Of a stretch of 64,000 nt of DNA, positions 10,538 through 25,390 are shown piece by piece (the stretch's first letter is position 1; each line of letters begins with the position of its first letter). Made by a program: the position numbers and the translations under genes. Source of the DNA: Phoronis australis (lineage: Eukaryota; Phoronida; Phoronidae); assembly GCA_002633005.1 (NCBI GenBank), contig NMRA01000014.1, positions 1,272,838 through 1,336,837 of the forward strand, read 5' to 3'. The notes under the pieces were generated by a model. That model searched no databases. It worked only from the letters and a program-made list of their open reading frames with translations, and was not told the origin of the DNA.

Positions 10538-13500
10538 TACCCACCCTGGATACCCATGGCAGAGAGTAGTTCTACTGGAGCATAAAGGAGAGATTGCCAC
10601 TTGCTGTGAATATCCTCAATGATGCTCAAGGAACTCGGCTTTTAGTCTAATTTATATTTAGTCACATTGGAGTTTAGGAAAGTGCATCGCTCACTCAAGT
10701 TTCAGCACTATATGGGTGCCAGATTTTAAGAACAAGTTTAACCAGTTTGATACATATTAACCGCTATTCACAGGAGGAAGGTGCAGCTCCTCAAATTCCT
10801 GGGCCCCGATAAGTGACTTACCCATGGCTAATTTTAGGATTGTCCCCGCACGTCTTTGATGCACTGTGAATACTATAGTCAGGCCAACTAGTGTATTAGA
10901 ATCATGAATCTTTTTTGTATAGCCACTGGTATAATACACGTTACATTCAGATCTTAATACAACAGCAGTGCAGCACAGCTGATTATTATTTTAAGACCAA
11001 GCTACAAATTCAATCTCAGCGATGGGAGGGTCTTGCATACAAGGCATGTAGGAAGGTAGAAATTCTAGGGAGGGGGCTTCAGAAGAACTCAAATCTTGTC
11101 ACACCCTCAGTTGTCTTTGCTTTCGCCAATATCGAATTCCTCTATCACGGCAAATGTAATTAGCCTATTGAGGGCTCTAGCTGTATATTGTGAAAATATA
11201 GATTCCAACTGTGGATTTACGTGTTTCGTTAAAACTAAAAAGTGGTTGACCTTCAGGCCTATCCTTGTCATAGGACATACTCTAGTTGCATACAAAATAA
11301 CACGTGAAAGGTGCTTCTTACAAAAATTTGAATTAGAAAATAATATATGCAGAATTTGCAAGTTTTATGTGCAAAAATCATGTTTGTGGAAAAAAGGAAT
11401 CACCTGTCTTCGAGCATATGGGTAATATTTCCGTGTACGTATTAAGATTCTGTGATCACCAAAGACTTTGAAAATATATAGTTTTGTTTTGTTTTGAATA
11501 ACTTATTTCCCTTAAGTTACGATTAAAGTCATGGCTGTTTGGTGTTAAGTCGAGCCTTGGTATATTCCAGCAGAACCACTTGCTTATGTTTCTGTGGTAT
11601 TTTGCCCCCTCCAGTTTTAGGATTGTTTAATTACTCTGTTGGAAGATTCTTTTACTTTGTAACTTCAAAGAAGCATATCTGTTGTTAGAAGCATACAATA
11701 AATATCTTGGTTCTTTGACATCTCAAGAGTTTGTCATGTCCTCAAATAATATTATTTTTCCATTATGTTGGTTAGCCATTTTCCCCAGTGTCTCTGTAGT
11801 GATACTGACTATCTGAATGTTGTGGCCTAAGTGTGTCACTCTAAACCCATCCATCATTCCTATCCAACGGCAAGAATTCTCTGCAGTTGAAAAGCCTTCC
11901 CTTCTATTATTAATGAGTGTTCACTTAATACTTAATTCTTCATAGCTACATGTAGGCCTCAAGCTCATTTTGACCAAATCTTTGACTGATTCTAAAGTCC
12001 AAATGATTTCAATGACAAAAAGATTTATTGCCATAGTTGAGCTCTGTTTGCGATGCATACTTTTGAGTTAATACACTGCGACTGCCTACTGCAGTGTTGC
12101 CGGAGGTGCTTCTGTAAGGCTTGTGTTTAACAGAAAGGGTCTTATCTATCTAGTAATGTATCACAGCATTCAGGGACATAGCTAGCCGCCCACCCAGTTT
12201 TCAATTTAATTAGGAAGACTTTGGGCAAGCAGAGGTTTACTAGCTGGTGCACAGAGTTGGTAATTAGCCAATGTACAGAGTAGTTAATTAGCCACTGTAT
12301 CGGTGTTCTGTGTTGAATTGAAATTAATCTCCTTACTGTGGTGTTTTTACTTGGCCTCTTTTTGTAAACTTATATTAAGCACCTAGTATTGTTTCAGTGG
12401 TTTTCTAAACTGTTAACACATGGAAGCAAAAGTTTGGGTCGTTCTTGCCGATGTATTTGAATCAGTGACATCCCCTCTTAGTGGGTTCTCGGTGCAGTCG
12501 CTGTGTTGGAAACAACATAGTCATCCTCAGACTTTCATTTTGTGCCGCAAATTAATTTTCAAAAATAATACGTCTTTTGTCACAGTTTTAGAAGCCATGC
12601 TTACTTGGTTCTAAAGTTTCAAACAAACATGGTGGGTTCACGTGTTCTAATGACCTATTTTTTCCGTATGTGGCATATTTGGATTAACTCCTTGCGTCAA
12701 GTGAGCGATGCTGCTATTATGATTTGCTAACAGTGCTTTAACCCAATAATTCCCGCCACCATTCTGTATTCCCTGTGAATACTTATCATGCTTCAAACAT
12801 TTTTTTTGATACTTGTCGCAATGCGAACAGAATTTTTTTAAGTATCCACACAGCACATTTTCTGCGAAGGTGACCGAATAGTGAGGATATCTATTGAATA
12901 TAGGTTGCCTCACTGGAAGGAGGCTGAAGAGCAAGGCCCTCTCTATTAATATAGGGTAGTCCACTGTTGAGGCCCAAAATTGAATTTCTTGCCTATGTCA
13001 TTTTAATAAGGATACGGTAATTCGTTTTAAATAATAAGCTATTTTATGTTTATTTTTTGTCTTGCCTTACGATCTGTTTATAAGAACTGCTACAGAATTG
13101 ACGACTGCACATTACCAGAGCGTGTGCGTTTTAGTGACCTCGTCATCCAAACTACGCCAAAGAGTATCCTCTTGGACACCGTGGTCACCCTCAGTCTCAG
13201 TGTGGAGACCAACTCCAAAAGGTTTTTAGAATTTAGTTCAGTGCATGATGCAAATGTCATTGTTTTGGTTTCCGTCGTCTGCTTCCTTATTCTCCAAATT
13301 TTTTGAAGAATCATATGCAAAAGTGGTACATATATTTTATTGGGTTCATATGAACACTACGTTGCTCTTTTGTTTGTGAATAAAATGCATGCAAAGTGTC
13401 ATATTGTCCTAAATGTCTGTTGTCATGAGCAGGGAAATGTTATTAACAATACAATGACTACTTATCAAAAATTGACTCGTTGATAAATTCGTTAGAATGG

Positions 13501-16500
13501 TTAGTCGATTCCACGTACCTTGGAGTTTCAACGCAAACTCGTTGGCAGCCAGAGAAAATGAGGCGTCATGAACATGAGTGATAACTATTGACATTCGAAC
13601 TTAACTATAATGAAGAAATAATTGAAAAAGAGATAATGACCTGTTCTAGAAGATCATTATCCCCACTTGGCAGAATTGCTGTAAATTCTCTCGTTACTTA
13701 TAGCTGGTTCATTATTTGCTCTTTGTTTAGCCATCACCGTCAAGACAGTCAGTTAAATGTCTGGAACGTTTTTTTAAGTTTTTTGTCAAGGCAAAACTGG
13801 TAGAATAAGTAGAACTGAAATGGTATGGAATTTTTCATGAGGAGGTTGTAAAATGATCACATGGAATTTATCAAATCTCCTACAGCTATCCTGGTTCCAC
13901 ATACTGATTTCAACTAATGACATTTTTTTGGAAAGACTTGCTGTTGTAACTTGCCTTATTGTGTGGTCATAACTTATTTAATTTTATGGGTGCTTTTTGC
14001 AGTATATGTTCACAGAAAATGACAAATTTATTTTAATCTAAGGTGTTTGTTTACTTTGCCCTAATTTGGGACACTGAGGAAGGATAAAAATTTTCCTCAT
14101 CGCCCAATCTGGTATACTGGCAATAATAAAGCAATAGTCTTCTATAAATGCTGAAGTCATTTGCTAGACTCGGATGAACTTTTTATGTCTTGCGCATCAT
14201 TGTTAATGTTTGAAGTATGGTTTTTCTCCACTGTTTACAATTTGTGACAGTTGTCAGAAGATTGTCTATAGATACATCCTTAGGAATCATAGATACGTTA
14301 TCATAACATTAAACACTCTTCAGTCCTTAGTATACGTTAATTGTGGGACCATTTCTCAACTTAATCAAAAATATTTCGCACTTAATATGTTTGTCCCATT
14401 AAAATGTGATCAATTTGAATGATGTCCAAAAGGTATTTTGAACTTGCAAACATTTTAAGTCTTGACATATTCATATAATTTGAAGTTGGTCCTTAAAAAT
14501 GCGTCATTGAGATTTGTAATGGTCTGATATAAGGTGCCCAAATTTTTAGAACCAGTTTTCTCCACTAAATAACAGGCATCAAACTGGTTCTCAAAATACG
14601 GGCACGTTATATCAGACTATTGTCGAGAAAACACACCTTTTCTGTAGCTGTATAACCTTCTATATTTCCTCCAGAATTCTGAATTGTTTTTCAATGCTTT
14701 GGAATCTGTGAACAGTTTTGCTTTCCTCAACAAAATTAGAAAACTAAGCTTTGGTTACTCAGAAATTTCACACTGTTGGTGACGATGTATGTCTATTTGT
14801 TGCAGATGTCAAGGAAGCATTCTGTAATCGTTGGAGAAATTTCAGCAGTTTGTCTGGAGAGAGCTGGAGTATTCTGGCATCAGCCCTTGTTGTTTATCAC
14901 AAAAATGTTGAACTCAAAGTTTCAAAGGTCAATCTTGTTGGAGGAAACAAACACTGGCTGTTGGTAGATACTTGTGCTGACTATTCCAGGTTTTTAGATG
15001 TTTCTAACCTAGCTGCTAGGTCTTTGTTCAAAGCCAGACCTTAATCCTAATTTGCAGTTATTACACGGTCTTGTCAGTGAGCATTGACTCATTAATTTCC
15101 AGTATTGATTGACAGCTCTATTCTGCTCCTATTCCTGCGAGCACACAGTTATTCATGCATTGATCTCTTCCTCTAGCTGATGACAAGTCGTACATCTGAT
15201 ATCGAGGAGAACAAGTATAGTCAAAATCTATGGTAAGAACCTATCGTCATAAGGTGAATTTAGAAGAAAAAAACAAAACAGGTTTTTTTGGTATTTTTTA
15301 TTTTCAATGTGGCTTTGTCTGGGTAAGGAATAAAACTAGTGTTAGATGGTGCAGCTGACTGAAAAACCTGAGCACCGTGCTTCTGTCATCATTGAGTCTG
15401 GCTCCATTTTGATACAGATAAGAATTCAATGTTTCTAATTAATATTTGTATTGTTACTTGTACTCCTTGAACTGGTTATATCTGGACATTTGATAGTGTA
15501 ATCGGCTTCTTGTGGTCACTGTGACCCTTCATGCTTCATTTTTCCCACTAGGTGTCTCAAGTGCTTCCTTCCACGTTTTGGTGAGACATCTGTGTCTATG
15601 ATACTGTTAGGAGAAATATTTGTGGCAACTCCCAGATTTGCCGGATTTCTCGCTGCTTTTGTAGTGGTCTATCATAAGAATGAAAATTGCATTTTTCATC
15701 CAATCTACATGTAGTTTACACAAACACATTTATCTCATGAAAAGCTCGACCTATGGTTTGTTTTAGTGAAATGGGACATGTTCTCCGAGGCTGTTCTATG
15801 CACTGTCAATGGTGAAGTGACCATTGTTGTCTAAGGAGACCATGCTTTCTCCATTATTAGCCAATTTTGCCCAATATCAGTCCATGAGAGCACTTTCATG
15901 TGATGTCATATCTGACCACTGAAGTTTCCACTTCACTACGTGATTGAATCAAATAAGCAGATCACTTCTTAAACACACATTTAGCCGTTCTTGTTTTACT
16001 GACTGATAATAAGTGTGTCATTTCTGCATTGACCAGTTTCTTTGTTGACATAATTTGCGCAACTAATGTCGATGTTTTTATTGGTTTACAAACAATTTTG
16101 TGGTCACATAGTTAGCATCATGTTCAACAGCCATTGTTATCTTTGATTGTGCGTCAATCTTTTCAAAAACTGCTTCAGGGATCAAAATGAATTAGCACAT
16201 TTTTATGGCGAGCAGGTGCCACCAACTATCTGTTTCCGCACGGACTCAACTTCCATGGCATCCTCTGTTGGCAATTTTATTTTTTTAAAAGAATTACCTT
16301 ATGTGTTCATGATTATTGAAATGACTGAATGTTAAACTGGTATGTGGTGGGAATGCACTGATGCCAGTTGATTTTCAGAAGGATTCAGCTACCGTCACAC
16401 TCTCTGTTGCCAATTTTAGTTTTCACATTGCCTGTTAATTATTGCCAAAATGACAAAGTGAATTGATATGTGACAAGTACGTGCCGGAATTGTGGCAGGG

Positions 16501-17280
16501 ATGTGCCGAAATGAATTCGTATGTGGCAGGGATCTGCCGCCACCAGTTGATTTTTGGATGGTAATTACTTTTACCAAGTGTGTGCAGGTTTGCAACCACA
16601 CTCTTTTTGTACCGGAGTCAGTTACTAGAACAACCTATCCTACCTTGATCAGGTACAGGTAAGTTGTCACACTTCTGTCAATTAAGTAGACCAAAGGCAA
16701 GTAGGATCAACACTAAAAACCCAGCTAAATCTCATTCCAGGAGTATCTTGGTCTTGGATAACTCATGTGGGTGGCCTTTTGTGTGACCTGGGAGATTGAT
16801 TAGATTAGATTTCTCAGTATGAATTCTTCTCTTGGCTAATGGATTTCAAGACAATGGCAATGTGTAGGCTATTTGGATACAACTGCTTCCTTGCTGGGCA
16901 ATTAATATTGAGTTCCCAAGTCGTCATGGTTTCCAATAGCCATTTACTGAAATATCACAGGAAGCTAGATCTGATTCTGCAATTCCTTAGAGCAGTCGTC
17001 CCGTTGCTAATCACTATTTTACACCAAAATTGGTTTTCCATTCTAATGCATATAAAATATTACTGTGTTGTATAGTTTGCCGCACTGCTGACATAGATTT
17101 TTTTATAGTTGAGTGGGGTGCAAAAATCATTCCTCAGTCAGCTGGCTTTACTTTTTGAAAACTAGGTCTATCACGGAATGTGTTTATCTACCTTTGCAAA
17201 GAAGAGAGTTGAATTCGGGATGTGGAAATGGAAATTGGTGTTTGTTACGGAGTTAAAAATAAGACGTTGCAGCACAGCAT
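10538..17280. other. Long gene-free stretch
   Basis: No exon with family similarity seen on either strand. AT-rich with degenerate repeats; a small hairpin at 14520-14620 is listed separately. Could be intergenic or part of a long 5' untranslated intron of the PKI gene. Confidence 0.4.
14520..14620. repeat. Small palindromic (hairpin) repeat
   Basis: GTCTGATATAAGGTGCCC...AGAACCAGTTT pairs with AAACTGGTTCT...GGGCACGTTATATCAGAC: arms of about 40 bp around a short loop. A diverged relative of the arm (GGGTGCCAGATTTTAAGAAC ... AACCAGTTTGATA) appears at about 10710-10755, so it is probably a tiny MITE. Confidence 0.7.
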
Positions 17281-17289
17281 TAAAAGTGC

Positions 17290-17630
17290 TTGGCTTTGAC
17301 ATTAAGGGTGATTCTTGATACTTTGACATTAACCGTGATACCTTATACTGTGACAAAAACAGCGATTCCTTATACTTTGGCATTAATAGAGGTTTTTTAT
17401 ACTTTGACATCAGCACCGATTCCTTATATGTTGACATTAACAGTGATTCCTTATACTTTGACAGTAACAGGATTCCTTGTACTTTGACAGTAACAAGATT
17501 CCTTATACTTTGACAGTAATAACAATTCCTTATACTATGACATTAACAGGATTCCTTATACTTCGACATTAACAGGATTCCTTATACTTTGACTTTAACT
17601 GGATTCCTTATACTTTGCCATTAACAGTAT
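17290..17630. repeat. 26-27-bp minisatellite
   Basis: About 12 imperfect copies of TTATACTTTGACATTAACAG + GATTCC. Short ORFs on both strands here are translations of the repeat. Confidence 0.92.
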
Positions 17631-20600
17631 CACTGCGTATACCCCAAAGGCTTTATATGTTGTCTCAAAAAGCCAGTAATGCAATCAGGTATAAGACTGT
17701 TCCTCTTGCTGGCACTGCTTATGGTTTGAGTTACCCCCAAAACTGCTGGCATTTTTGTTAGTATTGGGTAGCCAATCCTCTTGCTTCAAAGGGCACACAT
17801 GAGCAGCAGGTATTTGTTTATTATGGCATTTTTCTAATAATGGCAGAGTGTGAACCTGTTTTGATGTTTTGCTTACAAGTTATTTAGGTGTTGAGGAAAC
17901 AAACTGGTGGCAAAAATCACCTTGTGGACAGGTCATGTGCCTGACTAAAAAGTCTCATTTTCACTAGCATGTTAACCACACGTATGAACCTTATAGTTAT
18001 TTTGCATTTAAATATTTGTCTAAATTGTGCTCTGTTTTTATTTTCCTGGTTGATTCATGAACAAAAATAATGAATACACCAAGTGATTTTCTGCACCATA
18101 AACCATGCCTATAACGATTGTTATCCAAATTTAAAGTTCATTTAGTACTTATGTGTAGATTTCAGATGGGTTGATTTCGTGGCAAGTGCTCTGACTGAAA
18201 AATACAATCTAGAGTTTAGCCATCACTGTGAAATGGTGAACTGAGAAAGCTTTAATTTGAAATTTTGCAGTGATCACATGTTACTCTTGGTAAACTGTCA
18301 CTCAAAATCTGGATGTGTGGCTCCAGTTTGTGCTATAAGTTTTAAGCTTAGTTATCCTGGGTTTTTAAGAATACCATGCGTACAGTAGTGAAGGATAAAG
18401 GTTTTGCAGTAATTTGGTGACTTGGCATTATCAAATTGTGGTACAGTAAAAGTGGTTGCTGTAGCAATTTATTGATTTCCTTTTGAGACAAGTATACCAA
18501 TGAAACATAAGCTCAAAAGCTTGTTATCAGTTATGAATTACAATCTAAATCCGTTGAACAATATATACACGTGTGGATATACCGGTGGTAAAAATACCAT
18601 TTATATATTACCTAATTTATTAGGTCAGACGGATAATACTTTATAAAACATCAAATGCCATCTAAAAATCTGACTATTTAGTAAAGCTTGTATCAGTTGA
18701 ATCCGAGGAAATCAAGATTCATCCTGAGTATGATGAAGTCTGACTTATTTGAAAGCGTGAGTGCTGTATTTATTTGTCCCCTCACATATACTGCCACTAC
18801 AAAGGAGATAGACTTGTCAGGAAATCAAAATATTTTCAAGCAATAGAACTGCAGTCATGATAAGTGTAGGAAAATTTTCTTCAGTAGATGCCGAAGGAAA
18901 TAGCAGAATACCACCAGTTTGCCGCCTCCTTCCCAAAAAGCAATTCAAAAGACATTTTCTTCGCGTCCTGTGCCTATGACTAAAGTGTTCACTCTACTGA
19001 AAAAGAGTTTGAATTAAAGAGGCATTTTTACCATAGATACAGTCCGTAAGTTGAGCACTATAGATGTGGTCATCAGTGTGCCGTGCTTACATATTCGACA
19101 CAACTTGAAGACAACGTTCCTCGTTTTTTTGGACGTTTTATACTGGGTTCACAAGGGTGTCGAAAATTCTGGCAATATTTCAATGGCAAAAATCCTAGCG
19201 ATTTAGGAGCCATTGATGCCAGCATGTTTCTTCACCGCCCGAATGTAAGAACATCATATGTGCTGAATGAATGATCAAATCCATGTGAAACATCCATCCA
19301 GTTGTGGAGTGAATGTAGTTATAATAAATCTAGACTTAATGCCAAGTTCAACACCCCAACCAGTGCGCATTCGATCTGTAGAAGTGTCCCAGATGGGGGC
19401 ACCAGGTCAACAACAAAACTAGTAAGCCCAAAATTTGATTTATTCTCATTATATTTATTCAAATTATTTTGCATTGTTCTCCTAAGTTCTGTTAGGAATT
19501 GTATTTAAAATGTTACACTTTTGTTTGAGCAGCGATATAAAAACTAGCACTTTCGATCTTCCTGAAAAACTCAAAAATTGCAGAAAATGGAAACTAAATG
19601 ATGGTTTAGAAAGCTGCATTTTTGAGAGTTTGCTTTTTAACTTTTATCAAATGAAGTTTGGTTGTTATATTGATACCATTGAATTGCTGTCAATTTACCA
19701 TTTGTCTTTTGCTAACTTTTACTATATAGACATACTTACGTGGCAAAATTCGGCTGCATGGATTATTTTGCAGGCAAAATATATACAAGTATCGATTCTA
19801 TGTACTTTTGCTCATCAAATTTCTTGTTAACATTTTTGGTACGTATTAAATCTTACACCATTTTCTTAACTATATTTTTAATACCATATTTTCTTTTTAT
19901 CAGGATCCTATTGGAGACCACCTTTTTGTTACTGTATAGGTTTTATCATGATATTAACATATCTTACAATAACACAAACAACAAGAAGTTTGGTAGTAAA
20001 TCAAAAATCAAATTTTACTGGCTTTCTAGTGTCAGGAAATATATACTAACCTTTACTTAAAATGGTTTTTAGATATTTGATTAAATCCACAGACTTGCTA
20101 GTAAAAAGGTGTAATAAGTTCAAAGCAATTAAAGTTGTTTTTGTGATATGAGGCAGACTGAAAACCTGCCCTTAAACAATCTCAGCTTTTAACCCCACCA
20201 ATTATGGTAAACTAGTGTGCTCTAGAAATACAATGCTCTTATTCTTGATCAATATCTAGCAGTGGATATGGGTTAGGGGAGACGTGAGGACGTCTATATT
20301 ATTGCACATTAATTTTCTTTATTTCCAGGTAATAATGGTTCGTCACTGTCGAGAAGAAAAACGGATGGTTACCTCCATATTTGTTTAGTGATCCCATCCA
20401 CTGTAAACAGTTGAGCTCCTACTGTTTACTGAAGCTGGACTAAACTAGGAAGTAAGTACTTTTTCCGGGGAGGGGGGTGTTACGTTCGTGTCGCACTTTG
20501 GAAATATCGCTCAGAAAAATGACTTTCTTGGCCAGATCCGAAGAAAGGGTCAGTTATTAGGTGACGAGACTGGCTCAACCACAAGTGAGCTCACCAACAA

Positions 20601-22515
20601 CTTCCAAAATAAGTGCTAGAAATCAACCTTCCGTGAATCCGCAAAAAATACTACAAGTGGTAACGTGTTGAGACAACTCCGACTGGTTATTATTGGGATG
20701 ATACTGACCAGTGTTGGCCTATGTAACAAACAAAGAGTGGGTGCCTTATCAATTCTCATTGCCATCAAATGGCTCATTTCTGGGGTTGGTAACTCAACAA
20801 AAGAGTTAATTTTTGCATCGACTATACAGGTAGATCATATTTTATTCAGATTTGTGGGGTTAAAATTTGCAGGAGCTCATCCTACCTGTTGGTTTCAACA
20901 ATTTAGGCTATGAAATTGGTCTTGGCTTGTTCAGTGCTGAAATTACAGGTGATTTCTGGGCATTTAAAAAATGGCCATTGCTTGGGAGCACATTAACCTA
21001 CAGGGTGGCTTTTTATGGCAGTGTATATTATGCTTGCAACATTGTTTCTAGCTGTATCGACTAGCCAATTTTTCCAAGACCAGAAACCAATTTTGATCTG
21101 AGAAAGAAACAAGAAATTTGAGACCTGTTTTTTGCGTTCAAGATCTAAAACAAAATTGACCTTCTTTGGTGGAATACATGCTTATTGCAGCTTTTAGGTG
21201 TCATCCCCAGGTGCTTGTGTGGTAATAATCTGTGGTCTGACGGAATTTGACGCATATGGTGCGTTTGTGATACACCAATTTGGCTTCAGTACTCTTCTTT
21301 TTCTTTACTTTTACCATGTTTTTTTTCTATGTATTGGGCATTCAATTATTCTTATAAATTATGTTTCTTTAATGACCTAGTTCATGTCAAATAATTGTTA
21401 ACTGGCTGTATTGAATAGTCACAGAATTTTCCTTAACATGCTGATCAGTCAGCATGCAATACAGTCATCTATTTATTTATTTTATTTTATCTGAGAACAC
21501 CTCTCATCTATCCATTTTATTTGATACCGTAGACAACTTGTGATGTCATAAATGTTGTCAAGAAAACCGTAGTGATCATTATATGACAAAAGCGCATTAG
21601 CATCATAGAAAAAATGAGAGCCATTGCAGTGAGATGTTCATGGCTTGTGTTGGTGTAACGTGTAAAAACGAAAAAGTTATGTCACAGAAACAAGGTACGG
21701 GTGAGAACTGTCTGGAAGGTTAAATTGATTTCTCAACTGTTTTGATCCTCATCTTTGTGAGACATGCTTGTGTCAACAGAGATGTAAGCAACAAAACATT
21801 TTTTTATTTTTCAATATTTTATTTATGTAAAAGTCCCAAAAGTGTCTGGGTAAGGGTGCTTGGCTTATAATCACAATAATATCAATTATGGCAACGAGAT
21901 ATAGAACTACTTCGGTTTCATTATGAATACTATTTTTTACTTAAGATGCTGCTGTTTCGTGCTGTTACTGAAACACCGAGGCACACAACAGCTAAATCCG
22001 TCGGCATCTCTCATCACTACATTACCAAGTCACCAATCTGGGAGAATACAAAGTTTTTACTTGGGTCTATCCCACGATGCACCACGCCACCAGAGGGTGC
22101 AGTCTTCCAAATGTCAGATCTGGGGCACTGAAAAATCTGTGTGGCCATTAAGCTAATCGTGGGCGTTTTAACTTTTGAGAAGTCAGGCATGAATGTTTAC
22201 CTGAACGGTCCATTCACTAACAGTAAAGCTGCTACCATTTTTGAGAAGCCAGGAATTAACCAGAACAGTCATTTTACTCACACTAATGCTGCTACCATCT
22301 TTTCACACAACTAAGATGATATTACAGTAGAATGCAGATGAGTCTAAAGTGGCATTTCACATCTCCTTTTGTGAAAAGTGGATGTTTTGGGACCTAATGC
22401 ACTCGCGAGATGGGCGTTCACATGAAATACTGACACTTTTAAGGGCAGGGATTAAGCCAATTATGAGCGTTAACCTGGATGAGTATGATACAATAGACTA
22501 CTACGATACGAGTAG
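17631..22515. other. Gene-free, AT-rich stretch
   Basis: No recognisable exon, RNA gene or intact mobile element. ORFs are short and without motifs. Confidence 0.4.
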
Positions 22516-22518
22516 GGG

Positions 22519-22800
22519 AGTGCGGTACGACTAGACAAGTGCGGTACGACTAGACGAGTGCAGTACGGCTAGACGAGTGCGGTATGGCTAGACGAGTGCG
22601 GTACGGCTAGACGAGTGTGGTACGGCTAGACGACTGCGGTACGGCTAGACGACTGCGGTACGACTAGACGAGTGCGGTAAGATGAGTGCGGTACGACTTG
22701 ACAAGTACAGTACGAGTTGTGTGTGGTACAACTAGATGAATGCAGTACAACTTGTCGTGTGAAGTACCACTAGACAAGTGCAGTATAGCTAGATAAGTAT
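22519..22800. repeat. 19-bp minisatellite
   Basis: Tandem GTGCGGTACGACTAGACGA units, exact 19-bp period in the left half, decaying to the right (about 14 copies). Confidence 0.93.
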
Positions 22801-23219
22801 GGCAATGTGTGTCGGTAGTAGACATTCTACGCTAAAGTTTGTTTCTGAAGTATCAATTTCAGGTAGTCCTTGTTGTGGCTTGTTTTATGATTTCCAAAAT
22901 GTTATATATAGATGCTGGATTAAGCAGATGTATAAGGCACATATTTGCTGATGAACACTGCTTTATGAACACTTTGTTCATGTACATGTAGAGAATGTTT
23001 CAAGTTTGGGATTGGGACTAATTAATAAGGATTTACTGTTTGTAGATGTATAATTTTTGTTCCAAGTTGCTTGCATTTGATGTATTCTGAAATAAAAAAT
23101 GATTTCTGCAGAATGGTGTGGGTCTAATTGCTGTCATGTTGAGTGCCTTTCTGTGTGCATTGTTGTCCCATTTACCCATTGTTGGCATATTTTGTGTGCT
23201 AACAAGGTACAGTTGTAAG

Positions 23220-23745
23220 TCTTGACAAGGTGCATACTGACAAGGTGTAGCTTTACAACATTTTTGATGTGGAGTATACTGACAATGTGCAGCTTTACGA
23301 CACTCTTGACACGGAGTATACTGACAAGATGCAGCTTATTTTTACGACTGATGACATGGAGCATAATGACAAGGTGCAGCTGTATGACAATATTGACACG
23401 GTGCATACTGACAAGGTGCAGCTTTATGACACTCGTGACATGGAACGTACTGACAAGGTGCAGCTATACGCCACTCTTGACGTAGAGCATACTGACGAGG
23501 TGCATCTTTACGACACTCATGACATGGAGCATACTGACAAAGTACAGCTATACGCTTTTCTTGACATGGAGATTATTGACAAGGTGCAGTTTTATGACAC
23601 TCTTGACAAGATGCAGCTTTACGAAACTTTTGACACTGTGCATACTGACAAAGCGCAGCTGTACGCTACTCTTGACGTAAAGCATACTGACAATGTGCAG
23701 CTATACAATACTTTTGACACGGTGCATGCATATTGACAAGGTGCA
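23220..23745. repeat. 42-bp minisatellite with an open frame
   Basis: About 12 copies of a unit containing TGACAAGGTGCAGCTTTA and GACACTCTTGACA. As the period is a multiple of three, one frame stays open over 23269-23736 with a 14-residue repeat of the kind TDKVQLYDTLD. There is no ATG at its start and no flanking exon evidence, so I do not call it a gene. Confidence 0.92.
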
Positions 23746-24576
23746 GCTATGCATGTGAAGACAACTTGACATGGAACAGATTCACACAGCAGTGTCAGTC
23801 ATCCTTTTTGAAGTAGTTGTGCCCTGCTATCTTTTCCCCGTGTCTACACCTCATCTAAACTCAAAGTATTGTTTAGATTAAAAGCCATACTTGCTATTGT
23901 AATTGTGTTTATACTCACTGGTATTTACTGCCAAGATGGACATGCATGTATGTATGTATGGGTATTCTCTGCAAATCTGAACTTTCCACCAGTCCTGTGT
24001 TCTATGTTCATGTATTCACTGCCAACCTGAACTTACACGAGTGTATTCTACAGATATTCAATGCCAACCTGAAAGTACTCGTGTATCTTCAGGTATTCAC
24101 TACCAACCCNACTGACAAAGCGCAGCTGTACGCTACTCTTGACGTAAAGCATACTGACAATGTGCAGCTATACAATACTTTTGACACGGTGCATGCATAT
24201 TGACAAGGTGCAGCTATGCATGTGAAGACAACTTGACATGGAACAGATTCACACAGCAGTGTCAGTCATCCTTTTTGAAGTAGTTGTGCCCTGCTATCTT
24301 TTCCCCGTGTCTACACCTCATCTAAACTCAAAGTATTGTTTAGATTAAAAGCCATACTAGCTATTGTAATTGTGTTTATACTCACTGGTATTTACTGCCA
24401 AGATGGACATGCATGTATGTATGTATGGGTATTCTCTGCAAATCTGAACTTTCCACCAGTCCTGTGTTCTATGTTCATGTATTCACTGCCAACGTGAACT
24501 TACACGAGTGTATTCTACAGATATTCAATGCCAACCTGAAAGTACTCGTGTATCTTCAGGTATTCACTACCAACCC
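23644..24576. repeat. 466-bp direct duplication joined by an N (likely assembly artefact)
   Basis: 23644-24109 and 24111-24576 are almost identical, differing at only a few bases (for example CATACTTGCTATT versus CATACTAGCTATT), and meet at the single N at 24110. This looks like two haplotype or read-end copies abutted in the assembly rather than a biological duplication. Confidence 0.85.
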
Positions 24577-25390
24577 AAACATAGACGCATGTACCTACAG
24601 GTACTACAAACCTGAACGTACATGTGTGTATCTTCAGATATCCACTGCAAACCAGAACATATGTCAAGTGATGTCCAATCAGTAGCTTGTGTATTGACAT
24701 GGTCCCCCCCCCACATCATCTCATGCCGTTTCATGGTGTCTTATGTTAAAATATAATATGGTGATAGTGAAATGCTACATAATGAAACAAAATTGATCGT
24801 TAGCAAGTGTGGGTTCCCAGCTTTACCTCAGATTTAAATACACACATGAGTAGACTGACCTACATCAGCTCTGCAAATGTTGGCATTTTTGATACTACAA
24901 ACATGTGTTGTAATCCCTTCTATACAGCATGAAAATGACATACCGTATGTACTGTTACTCTGATGGTATGATTATTGCATTAACCTTCATGGATAGAGAC
25001 TTGTTAGGCAGTACATGCTCATGTTCCATAGATGCAAGACACATGAGAATAGCTAGACCTGCATGATCATGCATTTTTGTGAGTTGCGCCTCCAGTCCAG
25101 TTCAGATGTCATCTGCTTGTGGTTAGACAAGTCAATTATCTTTGACAAGGAAATTAACCACTGACAGCAGAAATGCCTTGTTGTAATATTGGAAAAGAAT
25201 TTCTAATAATGCGGTAAGATGTAGAACAGGATTTTTTCCACTGTTTCATTTGTTTAATAAATATTTCCTGTGTCAGAACTAAACAAGTCTGTTGACTTTT
25301 TCAGGAAGTTATTGAAGAATACAAATGTCATATTGGTGTAACAATTAAGCAAACTATCCTCTTTGTCTCCTCCAACTTGCAGAATCTCAG
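24577..25390. other. Upstream flank or 5' untranslated intron of the PKI gene
   Basis: No coding sequence recognised. It ends in the acceptor CTTGCAG at 25376-25382 before the PKI coding exon, so at least one untranslated exon must lie further upstream; I could not locate it. Confidence 0.45.

Noticed and set aside
22519-22800. CRISPR-like array of short repeats
   Set aside because: Tandem units without unique spacers in animal DNA: a minisatellite. The same holds for 17290-17630 and 34399-34694.
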